Positions 33,647 to 45,689 of a stretch of DNA of 64,000 nt are shown piece by piece. Each line of letters opens with the position of its first letter. The stretch's first letter is position 1. The translations under genes were made by a program, and so were the position numbers. Origin of the DNA: Arachnopeziza araneosa (lineage: Eukaryota > Ascomycota > Leotiomycetes > Helotiales > Arachnopezizaceae). The notes beneath the pieces were generated by a model. That model was given only the letters and a program-made list of their open reading frames with translations, was not told the origin of the DNA and made no database searches. The stretch spans positions 144,375 to 208,374 of the forward strand of contig QYAI01000150.1 of the NCBI GenBank assembly GCA_003988855.1. Direction: 5' to 3'.

Positions 33647-35449
33647 ATTGAAACGAGACAAAGGTGAAAAGTGGATTCGGTCTAGTGTAGACTGGGTTGT
33701 GCATTGGGCCTGGTCTGCTTGGAGTTATCTGCGGGTTTATTTCCGTCTTGTGTTGATTATGCCTAGAGAATAGATCTTTAGACTCGTCAAATGCACACAT
33801 GAGTATTTGCCAGATTGAGAAGGTATTGGCCACCCGATTTTGTTTGAAAGCTGCGCCAAGAAAGCAGTAATTGTGACTTCACTGCCCAAAGCGCTACCAA
33901 ATGTGCTACGCCTATACCGACATTCAATAGTAGCTTTCAATATATCTATTTCTATAGTTTAGTTCCATACTGAATCTCGTTTCCGAGAGATCCTAACTGT
34001 GTGCGAACTATTCGAAGGTACCGAATATTCAGCGTGCTACCAGTTAATATAATACCTCGTGAAAGCAATCCCTTCTAGGAGTATATTTCTCGCGGGCAAG
34101 TATTTCCTACCTTGGTAATAGCTGTCACCGTTTCCTAAAACTAGGAAACTGTAGCGAATTGAATTTATCTCTGGGGTTGTTCTTTGCTGATATTGATCTG
34201 CATGGTGGTTGTTCTCCTGACTCTTTTGACGCACATGAGGATTGGTAGGTTTTCGAAGATGTTGTACTTGAGATAATCCCGCGATGGGGATTTGCCAGGT
34301 TTCGGGAGGTGCTTGAAATAATCTGGAGTTGAGTACAATTCTTGAAATAGCAAATGTTTTGTTGAGATGCATGCATGAAGAACCTTGAAATAAACTCGAG
34401 CTTGGTGATAATCCACGGGACAGGACGCATCTCTGTGGAAATGAACGTATGAGCACTTGCCAGGTTTTTGAAGAGACTTGATAATCATCTCGAGCTTGAT
34501 TACAATCCCCCCAAATGATAAGGGCTTTCCCTCATTCGATTGACCGAGTTTCAAAATGGGAAAAATCGTTCGTGCTCGTGCCCTATGACCGATCGCCACT
34601 CAAGGCCACCAGCAGCGTCTGCGTCACGGCGTCAGGACTCAATTCAGTGTGTATCCCGGGAGAGCGAAGCTGGAAGGATCAGGACTAGCCAAATCGAGGG
34701 CCCACACACCTGGAGATCAACCCACAAGGCGTTGTGGCCATTGAAAAAAGTCGTTGGTTCAGCCTCACCATGGTTGCCTCCAGCCTGGCTGTTTACTCGG
34801 CATGACTGAGACGGAAAATAGGCTGCAAAGAGTATGCCGGCGGAAGAATTGCTTGTTGCGGCAGACAAAGAGGCCTTCAGCCTTGCTCTCCCTAACCGAC
34901 CAGGCGCCAGTGCAGCCTGCCTCCAATCACGATAAACCCGTGGTGCTGCACACAGCTCCAACACTTCTCTGTCGACGGAAGTGCGGTGCGTCGTGTCACA
35001 CCGATATTCGCATGAAATCAAGCTCAAATAAGTACCTGACCGCCTGCCTGCTTGCCTTCTCTCCTCTCTCTCTCCCTCTCTCCCTGCCGTCCTTTATGTT
35101 TGCAATCAAGTGAGGCGAATCCACCAGGTAAGTGCGGTGTCTGCTGACACTCTTTTCCTCAACACTGGTCAGCGAGGTCGGGGAAGCTATTTTGAGTGAC
35201 ATTTCTCTTTCTCATTCTTGGTCATCCAACGAGCAAACCATCCGGCAACCGACTTCATGTGGTATCTGAGGAACCAAAGCTAACAGAGAGTCATTATCAG
35301 TGGTCGACAGAGTTCTACAACAGCTGGCGGAGCAAACAACCACAAGTAGCTAGGTAGCGAATGCGTTGAGCCAAGAGCATCTGCGACCATCCGCGACCTC
35401 CCGAATACAAAGTTCCTCCTTTTTACGTTGAATACTGCAAACCGACAAC
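33647..35449. other. Long intergenic region
   Basis: The 3' flank of EF3 and the promoter of the next gene. A CT-rich run at 35045-35095 and a possible leader intron (GTAAGT at 35129) suggest a long 5' untranslated region. The several open frames at 34037-35200 have no recognised domain. Confidence 0.4.
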
Positions 35450-38400
35450 ATGGATACTCCGAGCACAACCCAGAGCGAGGCGATCATTGAGCGAGAAGGA
35501 GGGGCTGTAGTTGGAGAGGCTACCTCAAGTTCGAGCGCCCAACCTGATACCAAAACATCCAAATCTCCTGATAAGGCCTCCAAGGCGAAGGCGAAAAAGA
35601 TTAAGGATAACCAGAAAAAAGCTGGGAAGTCAAAGTCAAAGAAAGCAAAAGAGGTTGTGCCTACAGATACCGAAGATTCTGAGAGTTCAAGTGATTCGGA
35701 TTCAGATTCCACCGAATCTGATGTGAGCGACTCAGAAGAAGATTCGGAGACGGAGACAGAGAAGGAGAAAAAGAAGCGGAAGGCAAAGAAGAAGGCCAAG
35801 CAAAAGGCTAAGGACAAGAAGAAGGCAAAGTCGAAGAAGAAGTCACGAAAAGAGGTACGTCGCTTTCAGAATGAATTATCTTGATTCTGACTATTTTAGG
35901 CGTCGTCAGGCTCCGACTCCGATTCTGATTCAGATGCATCTGAAGCAGAGAGTGAATCCGAAGCTGAGGAGGTTGATCAAAATGCCGAACTTCAACAGCA
36001 ACTTCTGCAGATGCAACAAATGCAGCAGCTACAAGGTCTAAACCAAGCTGGATTAAACAGCGGATGGCAGCTTAACAATGGTGCTCGACGCCAGATAAAT
36101 AACGGAGCAGCGCGAGTCCAACTTCATAGAAATGCTAAGCAACTTGCTGCCCTCGGCCTTGATCCTTTGGGACAGAAAAAGTCCAAAAAGGAGAAAAAGG
36201 TCAAGAGAAAGCGTGCAAGTAAGCTGGAGTTTAAGAGAGTGGATCAATTATGGGATAGCACGATTCACAACTACAAACTTACGGATACGGCTGAGGATGA
36301 GGAGAGTTCCGAATATGATCAGTATTTGTTCAATGTTCGGAGAACTTTTGATTGGGAAGGGAAATACAAGGTAAGTCAACCCAACACTGAGATTAAACGA
36401 AATGCTAAAAACTTTCAGACTACCGTCGTTGATATCAAGAGCAAGCTTCTCAAGGAGGCTTTAAACGATGTCATGGATGGCGTCAAAGGTGTAAGCTTAG
36501 TCGAAGAAACACCCGTTGTTGATCCCAATTTACTATTCCTCTACCTCGAGGACCTACGCACATCATTCAAAGGGCTCAAAAATAAGAAGATTAAGGTCAA
36601 GAAAGGCAAGCGGAAGGCACAGAAGCGAAATGAGACGAAACGAAAGCACCTCAAGGTTCTTCTGAAATATTTGGACAAGGACTATGCTGCTACCAAAAAG
36701 ACCCTGTATCCTATGCTAGAGTCTGGTCTTATTACGTTCGACCTTCTATGGGCACTTTACAAGCCAAATACTCTTGCTTATACTACAACCTACGGCTCCT
36801 TGGATGAACCCAGAGCGTTCAAGATTGAGTTGGCAGAGAAAGAATTTAGCTTCATGAAAGGAGAGTGGTACAACATTGAGGGTAGATATTTGGAGTATGA
36901 TGGCAAGACCTGGGGAATGGGTAATTTCTCTATATCTTTAAGATGAAAATTACTAAATTTGTTAGGAACCATGGATTGCGACGTCGCTTCATTCAAGGGT
37001 GCGCGCAAAATCACCAGTCTGAACTGCTATCCTCTCAAATACCACAAGAACGAAGCCAAACTCCGAGCCGAACTCATTGAGAGGGGCAAGAAATTTGTCT
37101 CATTGCAAGGTGTTCACTATAAGAGCCACGAGGGAATGGCCTACGTTAAGAAGCGGAAGCAAATTATCAAGGTCAATATTAACGGCAGAATCATGATTGA
37201 TCCTGCGATCCATAGGCGGATATTACCGAATTATAATGTCAGCACTGTCAAGCCAAAGGATCCGGATATTTTGGACTCAGATTCTGACGATTCTGATGCC
37301 GGCTGTGGATGTGATAGGTATGTTATTCTGACTCATTTAATGAAATATACTAACTTCTTCAGCTCGGATGACGAAGAACAGCAAAACCATGGTATTGAGG
37401 CCCAAGAGAAGAAAGATGATGATGATGACGAGCCAAAGACGAAGATGAAGGTTATTCTCGATGAGAAGAAGCAACCTCACATCGTCGAAGTGCCAGTCAA
37501 TGCTGACGGACAAGAAATCCAAGTTGAGAAGCTTGAAGCGGTTCCATCAACTCTTGCTCAGAAGAATGATGAGACGGTCGCAGTTGAAGAAGACAAGAAA
37601 GAGTTACCAGTCTTTACTGAAGAGGAATACTTGATCGCGTCACCAGTCGTCCTCGGTTTCGCATTCGCCGAGAAATTGTGGCTTGAGTTTACCGTTTCAG
37701 GAGTCAAAGACATCACCTGGAACGAAGGTGCCTATGACTCTCTAGTCCTTGAGGGTAACACGAAAGATATAGTCAAAGCACTCGTCGAATCCCACAAATA
37801 TCATCCGGCCGAGAGCATTGACGATGTCATTCAAGGAAAAGGAAAGGGTCTTGTAGCTGTCCTTCATGGTCCTCCAGGAACTGGAAAGACCTTGACCGCA
37901 GAAGGCATCTCGGAGTTGTTGAAGTGCCCACTGTACATGGTTTCAGCAGGTGAACTAGGCACCGATCCTCGCACTCTCGAAGCTGAGCTTCAGAAAATAC
38001 TCGACATTGCTCATGCCTGGGGTGCGGTCTTACTATTGGACGAAGCGGATGTTTTCCTCGAGAAGCGCACAATCCAAGATATTCACCGCAATGCCCTTGT
38101 CTCCATCTTCCTTCGTCTCCTCGAATACTTCCAAGGCATTCTCTTCCTTACAACCAACAGAGTCGAGACATTCGATGACGCTTTCCAGAGCAGAATTCAC
38201 ATTGCTCTGAGATATGGAGAACTAAGCACCAAAGCCAAGAAGAGCGTTTTCAAGATGTTCATTGAGCGTGTTAGAGTTCTTGAAAAGGTGGATACAATGC
38301 CATTTACTGAGAGCGATTACGATTCCTTGGCAAGAAACAATCTCAACGGCCGACAGGTAAGCCCTACTCTCCCACAGCCTCAATTTTCAAACCAGTCTAA

Positions 38401-38571
38401 CAATTTAAATAGATCAAGAACGCTATCCGCACTGCCCAAGCTCTCGCCGTCAATAAACGCGAACCTCTTAGCATGGAGCATATCAAGAAAGTGCTCGATG
38501 TTTCCAATGCCTTTGATCGCGATTTGAAAGGTGGACCAGGCTTCGAGGATGCAATGAGAGGTTACTTCTAA
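35450..38571 (+). CDS. Large AAA ATPase with N-terminal acidic/basic low-complexity region
   Basis: Six exons: 35450-35854, 35900-36370, 36419-36920, 36966-37317, 37363-38356 and 38413-38571. Four of the five introns are 45-48 nt and all phases close, giving 960 aa. Residues 1-180 alternate Lys-rich and Ser/Glu/Asp-rich tracts, probably disordered. The middle (about 190-570) is the conserved fungal segment that precedes this type of AAA domain, with LLFLYLEDLRT, DLLWALYKPNTLAY, then LNCYPLKYHK and LQGVHYKSHEGMAYV. The ATPase domain has Walker A GPPGTGKT (about 746), Walker B LLLDEAD (about 801), a sensor-like FLTTNRVETFD and an arginine-finger-like SRIH. The C-terminal lid follows. Such genes form expanded families in filamentous ascomycetes; the substrate is unknown. 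Possibly a nuclear or cytosolic remodelling ATPase. A decayed relative lies at 18.9-20.4 kb. Confidence 0.9.
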
Positions 38572-39512
38572 TTAACATATCTTCTTCCTTCACTCTTTCA
38601 TATCAAAATTTCACTCAGAGGTACTTATTTGCTTGCTTGGGATAAATGGGATTTGAGTACATAGCTTCTCTCCTTTCTTCTTCCACTCTTTCTTCTGCCT
38701 TGTGATGAATTGGATGATACAGGATACAGTTAGGAACGGGAATACAATAGCGAACGAGCATGCATTTCTTTGATACGATCTGATGAGAGGTCTGTTTGAG
38801 TATATTTTCCTTTCTTGAACGGGGGACGGACGGACAGGAGGGGCGAAACGGTCATTGGAACGATTAATTGATTGATTGATTGAACGGGGAGCTACCACTT
38901 TTATGACATGATATTGAGACGAGTGAATATGATGCATCTCTGCTTCTGCATTGATCTCGTGCATCGTGCACTATTCATGTGATATACGTGATGTCATGAC
39001 TTTGCCAAGACGCCACGGAAGAATGAAATGGAGCGGAGGGGAGGGGAGATGCTACCTTGATGCTACATATTGTGTAGTACACAGATGCCTGAGAATGGAA
39101 AGGAAGTCCTGACGAGCTAAATTCTGTGCGCCTTACCGCTTAAATGCAAGATTGCTGGCGTGGCATGGCATGGCATAATGTGCCAACGCATTCAGAGTCG
39201 TGGCTATACATATCTTTCACCGTACATTACACGAGCACAAGAAATTGGAAGCAGGGGTATTCCAGGAAGGGCATTTCAATCGAGGGTAGGTAAGGAGGCA
39301 GTTTGTCAGGTGTTTATTTTGATACAAATCTACAAAGCTAGCAGAGAAAGCAGGTGAGGCAAGGTGAGTCAACAAGAAGGTTAGAAACCGCCGCCCGTCA
39401 CTGTCTATGCTCCAAACCTGTACCCAAATCAGATCGTGTCATGTGGTTGTAGTAGTTAGGTGATTGTGGTGTTTAGGTTTGTGGGTGGAGGAGGATTGAA
39501 AAGGGGAGGCAT
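38572..39512. other. Spacer between convergent genes
   Basis: Convergent 3' flanks. Contains a short (ATTG)n tract near 38867-38882 and nothing else notable. Confidence 0.4.
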
Positions 39513-40832
39513 TTATTTGCCTGGGTTCTCAGCTACGAAAGCGACACCTTTGGTGATGTTCTGTTTTGGGTATAGGGGTTAGTAGGTGTTTTCTTGAAAT
39601 TCGAATTTGGGCATTTGGGAGACAGACCTTTTTCAAATCTGCAATGGCAGCATCCAACAACTTCTGCTCCTCCGCTGTGACCTTTCCAACATCAAGAATC
39701 TTCTCCACACCATTGGGTCCTAATTCAACCTTGCTGGCAAAGAACTCAACACCTTGATCCTTGTACAATGGGCTGTCTACGAATGTTGGCTCAATAACAC
39801 CCTTCTCTCCTTGAGCAGCCTTTAACAGAGACTCGGCGAAACGTGCACCAGCCATGGCCATGGAGAGAGTAGCAGATCCAGCACCATCTTTAGCCTTGAC
39901 GACCTCATCACCACCGAATTGGACACGGTTGAGGAGCTCAGGGTTGCCGACGAGGTCTGGATGCGAGGATTGCGAGAACAGAGGAACGATGGTGACACCG
40001 GAGTGACCACCTACAACGACAATGTTCTCATCAACGGGATCCGAACCCTTGATTTCGCTGACGAAACGAGAGGCACGAACGACGTCCAAGGTGGTGACAC
40101 CAAAGAGTCGCTTGGGGTTGTAGACACCAGCCTTCTTAAGAACCTCAGCAACAATTGGGACAGTGCTGTTGACAGGGTTGGAGATAACGAGGATGTTCGC
40201 ATCTGGGGCGGATTGGGCAACAGCCTTGGCGAGATCTCGGACGATCGAGGCGTTGGTGTTGAAGAGATCGTCGCGGGTCATTCCTGGCTTGCGAGGAACA
40301 CCAGCGGGGATGAGAACAACCTCTGCGCCCTTCAATGCAGCGTCGAGGCCTTCGGGTGTAGGGCCATAGCCGGTGACTGTCGACTTGGTGTTGATGTGGG
40401 AGACGTCTGCTGCGACACCTAGAGAGAGGTTAGAGGAGTATTTCGTTGAGTAAAAAGGACGAACCTGGTGCCAGGCGGATATCGTAAAGTGCCAAATCAG
40501 TGACCTATTACTCTCAGCATATGCGTTCCTATTCCCAGCCATTGCGTATAGATTGAAGGTATTGAGCTCGAGATGTAGATATCGGGTTCGATGAGAGATT
40601 TTCATACCCGTGGGTTCAACTTCAGCAGAAGAGACAAAGGTTGTCCAATTCCACCAGCGGCACCAAGAACTGTAACTTTGGACAACTAGGGACCATTCTG
40701 TCAGCCATTGAGCTTTTTTTGAAGCTTTCACCTGTGCAAGCTTCCAGATGATGTGATCCTTACATCTCTGGCAGAGGCAGAGAAAGCTCTGGTTTGGACG
40801 GCGCCCGTCAATGCTCTTCGTGCAGCAAACAT
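39513..40832 (-). CDS. MDH1: Malate dehydrogenase, mitochondrial
   Basis: Five exons: 40764-40832, 40608-40685, 40465-40504, 39628-40418 and 39513-39560, giving 341 aa. Residues 1-23 (MFAARRALTGAVQTRAFSAS...) form a mitochondrial targeting peptide. The NAD-binding loop is VTVLGAAGGIGQ (27-38). Substrate-binding arginines lie in VPRKPGMTRDDL, ISNPVNS is conserved, and the catalytic His is in VVGGHSGVTIVP. The C-terminus ends VAFVAENPGK. It interconverts malate and oxaloacetate in the matrix as part of the TCA cycle. The last intron has a GTCTGT donor; the phase and the conserved C-terminus support it. Exon 3 is only 40 nt. Confidence 0.96.
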
Positions 40833-41540
40833 GATGTGATAGTGAATTGGAGGACTGAAAAGAGATGTAGGAGTGCAAGTGAGGAGAAGTCGCGGATGGA
40901 TGGGAAGGGTTTTTGTGACGAGCTCAACAGAGGCCGAGCTTCGGGATTCCTAGCGCCGGCATCATCCACACACGTGATGACAGGGTTTTCCTCAGACGAG
41001 GCATTTTCCATTTTCCATTTCCCATTTTCCTTTTTCCTTTTTTCTTAGTGCACGAGTTACTGTGACGGCGCTGTTCTGAGTTACATTCGAATGACACGAA
41101 GAAATTTTAAATATAGGTTGAATTTTCAACCGTCTTTCCGACGATTACGCTTATTTTGTTCAACCGACCGTTACAGTATATCTTTTGAAAATCTCGCTAC
41201 GAACTCAAATCATGATATCAATAGCCTCCTGTAAGACAGAGTTGCAGTTACTGCATACACAGTTGCTTGAGACTTTACGAGTGAAGTCTTTCTATGGCAG
41301 AGCCTTGGTCCAGCCTTAGTCCAGCACCTGCTTTAAGTTGACGCGCAACTCTTTTTCTCTCTCCAGCTCAAAGTATGGTTGCACTTAGCGGTCTACCTAC
41401 AGCACCTCGAAGTTGGAGAAGCACACGGAGATCAAGAAAGAAAATCCTTATAACAAAGTACGCAGAAATCATGAACATGAAAGGTTGCATTGTAAACTAG
41501 CACTTCGCAGACCGGGTTTTATTTCAAGCTTCTTTCTCCA
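40833..41540. other. Spacer
   Basis: Promoter of MDH1 with a pyrimidine-rich run of TTTTCC repeats at 41007-41046, then the 3' flank of the reductase gene. No gene seen. Confidence 0.4.
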
Positions 41541-44500
41541 TCACCAGACTTCTTTCCAGGCATGCAATAGCCCTGCAACATACTCTTCGTTAACCACATT
41601 TCCCATATTCTTCATCGTGTTACTGTGTGCCTCGGCTTTCCCTGTCTCGAATCTGACGTCACATCCACCCCCAGCTGTCTCTTGCGCTTCCCAGAACGCA
41701 AGCAATTTCCTGCTTGGATTCTTCTCAACGTCCTCTTCACTTTTCTTCAGTTTTTTAAGCCACGTCTTCCGATCCACAACTTCAAACGAGAGGGCCGCTC
41801 GTTGCAGCAGAGGGAGAAAGTCATTTTTCCACGAGAAAGGTCTTGGATGGACGAGGTTATACACCAACTGCGACGCTTGATCGTCTGCCTCTTTTGTGCC
41901 GAATTCACCCAGTCTCCCAATTTCCAAGATTGATTGGGATACGGATTTCACATCGATCCACGTACACCGATCCGAAGTCCCGGGAGTATCGGGCAATACA
42001 CCAGTGCTCAACGTCGACCGGATCATCAGTGGGATCATCTCGTTTGGATTCCACAATTGCGAACCCGAGCCTAGGGAGGGGATGATCTGACCGATTCTCA
42101 GAATCGTTGCACGTGCTCCGTCTGCCGCGACCGCCTTTTCTAACATCCGCTCTGCGATGAGCTTGGAACGAGCATATCCTGTTGGTGATGCGTCGCTCAA
42201 GCTAGGGATCGGATCTTCGGGAATGGTGAGTTCTGTGCCGGGGCTGGATGCTGGTGCCGCCATGGCTGTGCCGACTGACGAGCAGAAGAGGAGCTGAGCG
42301 GGTTTTGAGAATGGAGATGAAAGGGATAGATTGACCAAGTTCTGTACTGTTGCTAATTGAGGCGCGAATGAGCTCACGGGTAGAGCAAAATTTACCTCCC
42401 ATGCACAGTGTATGATATACGTTGTTTCAGCTTGGACTTCTTGGAAGCTGGGGGCTGCCATGCCGAAGTGTGGCAGTGAGAGGTCGGCTTCGAGAGGAAA
42501 GACTTTTTCAGATGAGAGAATATGAGTGAGGTTTCGTTCTCGAAATGCTTGTCTGAGCCTGTCAAGTGGTGTTTGATTCTGTGAGTTGACGCGGAGCAAG
42601 CAGTATATCTTAGAGACGGTTGAATGCTCAATCAAGTGGGACAGGATGTGAGAACCTAGGGAGCCGGTTGCACCAGTAAGTACCTAAAGATGACATTAGT
42701 AAGAGCTGGCCATGACCAGAAAGAGAACATACCACAACATTGGTCTCTGGAGTTTTTCGATCCCTGCCTTCGCGATAAATAAAGGAAGAGAACTTGTTTA
42801 TCAAGTCGTCCATCTCAAAAACCTCATCGATAGATGCCTTGACACTCACTTTACGCAGACGGATGTCTGAAAGTGCTTTTCCAAGCTTCTCTGCCGTTCC
42901 AGAATCGTAAACCACCATTGACGGACACTTTAAGTTATTACCACCGAGATCGAGGTTTCTGATTATCAAACCTCTCATCTGAATAGCTTTCAAACTGTCT
43001 ACACCGGCGGAGAAGAAGTCGTGCTTCGCGTCCTTCAAATGGATACCCAGCTTCTCAAATGACTCTAGAATCCATTTCTCCAATTCCTCGCCGTTCAGTA
43101 CCAGGATTCCCTCCTGGCTATTCTCTAGTCTCGCATAAACACCATCAATCACCTCCGCAAACTCTCGATACGCCTGCGCCCTCTTAATTGATGATTTGTC
43201 CGTAGTAGGACACTCAGCATCCTCTCCAATAATGACGACCATTTCTCTACTGATCTGCGAGAAACCTTCAGCACGACTATTCGCATCTTCAATTGCAGGC
43301 CATACACAATCCAAGAACTCATCGTCGCTCAATACCCTTGCAGCTGCGCTTCGAAAGAGTAGCAGACCGGGCACCGGTTTATCAATCCCAAACACAACTG
43401 CTTCTCTCACCAGAGGATCTTGTTGGATTCGGCCTTCGATCGGCAAAGGCAGGACCTTCTCCCCGTTGGTCAGTGTAACGCGATCATCCAGACGACCGAC
43501 GAACTTCCACGCATTCGGGATGGTAGGGTGCGCGATGAAGAGATCTTTGGTGTGGAAAGAATTGGGTGGATCGTTGGAGTTGGATGACATTTTCCCTTTG
43601 TGGCCATCGAGCACCACGCACTCGCAGATTGGGCCGTCGATGGGTTTCATCTTGATAAACGGCACGACATGTGGTGGTGGGCGGAGATAATTCCACGCCT
43701 TATCGTCCCTGGGGCGATTCAACGAGGTTAAAATCAGAGCAACCTCGGTCCTATACATTCATCAGTACTGTTTTTTCTCTTATCTGAAGATTGTGAAGCC
43801 GTTCCAAATGGGAAAGGGAGAAGTGGAGGACGAGGCAGGCAAAATTCGTCTTTGCCAAACAAAAATATCAAAATCGCAAGATATCAATACTCGTCTTAAT
43901 TAAGCACTTTAAACTTAAAATGCAGAGCTCTTAGATACTTATCGTTTATTGTCTAGAGTTTTTATTAACTTTAGTAGAGTAACGAATGTGGTATTTGAGC
44001 TTCGACTTTGCGATTTCCTGACGCTTTGGCGAAGACAAAGGGAGGACTTACGCTCCGAAGACGGCCCCAAAATGAATCCCACGTCGGACCATCAAATCTC
44101 CCAACTCATCTGGGCACCTACTCCCCGAGAAACTTACAACCTTACATCTTTTGAGTGCTTCAATACCATCATCTTCCTCACACAACAGTTTCAAAACATA
44201 TGGCACCGTCCACACGATCTCTGGTCTAGCAGCATCTATCGCAGCTGTGACCGTATCGTGAGTCTGAGGGACATTTCCGTTGAAAATATAGATACATTTT
44301 TGCTTGTAGATGGCTTGAATCAAGGTGATGAAGCCATGAGCGTGGAACAGAGGTACTGATTGGAATGCGACGAGGTTTTGGGCTGTGAGCAGAGTGGCAA
44401 GAATCCGGCGGTGCGTGTAGTGGATTGGACGTGGGAGACCGGTACTGCCAGAGGAGTGCATTAGGATCAACTTCTTTAAGTTTTCCTGCTCTCTATCGAT

Positions 44501-45069
44501 ACCAAGACGCTCAAATGGCAGTGTTGTGTCATTGGGGAGGTCATATTGCTCACGTGTGAGAATTGGTACAAGCTTGAGAGACAACTCGCCGGAGGTCTTG
44601 GTTGCCAGGTCCACAAATCGAGGTGCGTAAAGCAGAGAACGTGCTCCTGCATCTTCAAGGAGGTTTACACATGCACTGACGGGGAGCCGAGGGGAGAGGA
44701 TGAATGTCGTGTATCCCAACCTCCCCAGACCAAAGATTGTGACAATATAGTCTAGATCTGAGATGCCGTAGATGCCAATGACTTCATTTTCTTCTGCATC
44801 CTAGGATTCATCTCCATCAACAGCCTATCCTCTGCATAGTACGAATGGGGACATACCAGAGGACGAATACCTGCGCGGATGAGAGCTTTCGAAGCTCCAT
44901 CAACGAGACGGTTCAAATGTCTTCCAGTGAAGAGTTCATAATCTGTAAACCCATGCTTGGACTTTGGATAAGCAATCAGTGGGCTCTGGTCGTCATCAAC
45001 TGCTCGATCTCGAATCACTTGATCAAATGTGTAGACCGTCTTGGGTGGAGAAACGCCAACATCGCCCAT
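41541..45069 (-). CDS. NRPS-like adenylate-forming reductase (A-T-R)
   Basis: Four exons: 44857-45069, 44052-44800, 42733-43750 and 41541-42683. All phases close, giving 1040 aa, the normal size of a fungal adenylate-forming reductase. A domain (about 1-490): core motif HSSGSTGLPRPIHYTHRR near 187, PLFHAHGF, and GRLDDRVTLTNGEKV near 405. T domain: DFFSAGVDSLKAIQMR with the phosphopantetheine serine at about 573. R domain (about 661-1040): NAD(P)-binding VLTGATGSLGSH and the SDR-type pair Tyr830/Lys834 in PTGYARSKL. It should activate a carboxylic acid with ATP, hold it as a thioester and release it as an aldehyde or alcohol using NADPH. The substrate is not readable. Intron 2 (43751-44051, 301 nt) is far longer than the other introns because it contains a MITE-like element; the joined reading GAVFG-A-TEVALILTSLNRP shows the coding sequence is intact. 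An MFS gene follows on the same strand. Confidence 0.9.
43831..44045. mobile_element. MITE-like element, copy 1, inside reductase intron 2
   Basis: About 215 bp starting CGAGGCAGGCAAAATTCGTC and ending CGCTTTGGCGAAGACAAAG. Its interior (read on the minus strand) matches copy 2 at 45.4 kb over more than 100 bases, and its ends match the fold-back copy at 60.8 kb. Terminal inverted repeats are recognisable but diverged. No coding capacity, as expected of a non-autonomous DNA element. Confidence 0.65.
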
Positions 45070-45430
45070 CTTTGTCTTTGATTGTTCCCTAATTAGGAGA
45101 TCTCAGTAGGACAAGAGCATCAACGTGAGAAAGGCGCCGCATGAGGCGAGTGAAGGAGGCAGAATCGGCAAAATTAAAAGAATGAACGACAAACCAGCGT
45201 TCCGCAAGTGTCCAGACTGATCTGCAAGCCCGCGGAAGCAGAATTGAATATTGCACGGAATTTGATGCAGGATGCTTGCATTGGCAGTAGAGTCGCTGCA
45301 CGTCAGACTTACGAGTTCTGGTGGTGTTGAAACATGGATCTGAGGATGGAGGTCAGAATGAGGCTAAATGTGGAATGATGGTGGATGGGCCCCCCTGAAA
45401 CTTACGGAGGTAGTTCACAAGCCACGGGGC
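45070..45430. other. Promoter region of the reductase
   Basis: No gene. Separates the reductase start from MITE copy 2. Confidence 0.4.
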
Positions 45431-45560
45431 GAAACGGTCAAAATTCGTCTTCGTCAAAGCGTCAGGAAATAGTAAAGTCGAAGCTCAAATTCTACAATAT
45501 CTACTCTACTAAACTCGATAAAAACTTACTACAATAAAAGACGAGTATCTAAGAGTCAAA
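45431..45560. mobile_element. MITE-like element, copy 2, upstream of the reductase
   Basis: Begins GAAACGGTCAAAATTCGTC and continues TCGTCAAAGCGTCAGGAAAT; it then matches the minus-strand reading of copy 1, including ACTCTACTAAA and AGTATCTAAGAG. The right end is uncertain; an inverted-repeat partner may be lost, and the element could extend to about 45640. Confidence 0.55.
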
Positions 45561-45689
45561 ATTGGGGAACTGTAAAATTAGTAGATAGCATTTCTCAATT
45601 ACATCTAATTTGGTATATTGCAGATCGACGTCGCAGTACGTGATTCAGTACTATTTTCAGATGGAAATCTGCAAACGACCGTAAATCTT

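Noticed and set aside
35350..35817. Minus-strand Ser/Phe-rich frame with apparent hydrophobic runs
   Set aside because: Antisense of the Lys/Glu/Ser low-complexity N-terminus of the AAA ATPase.
38867..38882. ATTG tract as a CRISPR-like or regulatory repeat
   Set aside because: Only four short units; no spacers and the organism is a fungus.
39919..40422. Plus-strand frame opposite MDH1
   Set aside because: Mirror of the conserved, codon-biased MDH1 exon 4.
41413..41880. Plus-strand 155-codon frame opposite the reductase 3' end
   Set aside because: Overlaps the well-supported reductase C-terminus in antisense, no recognised domain.
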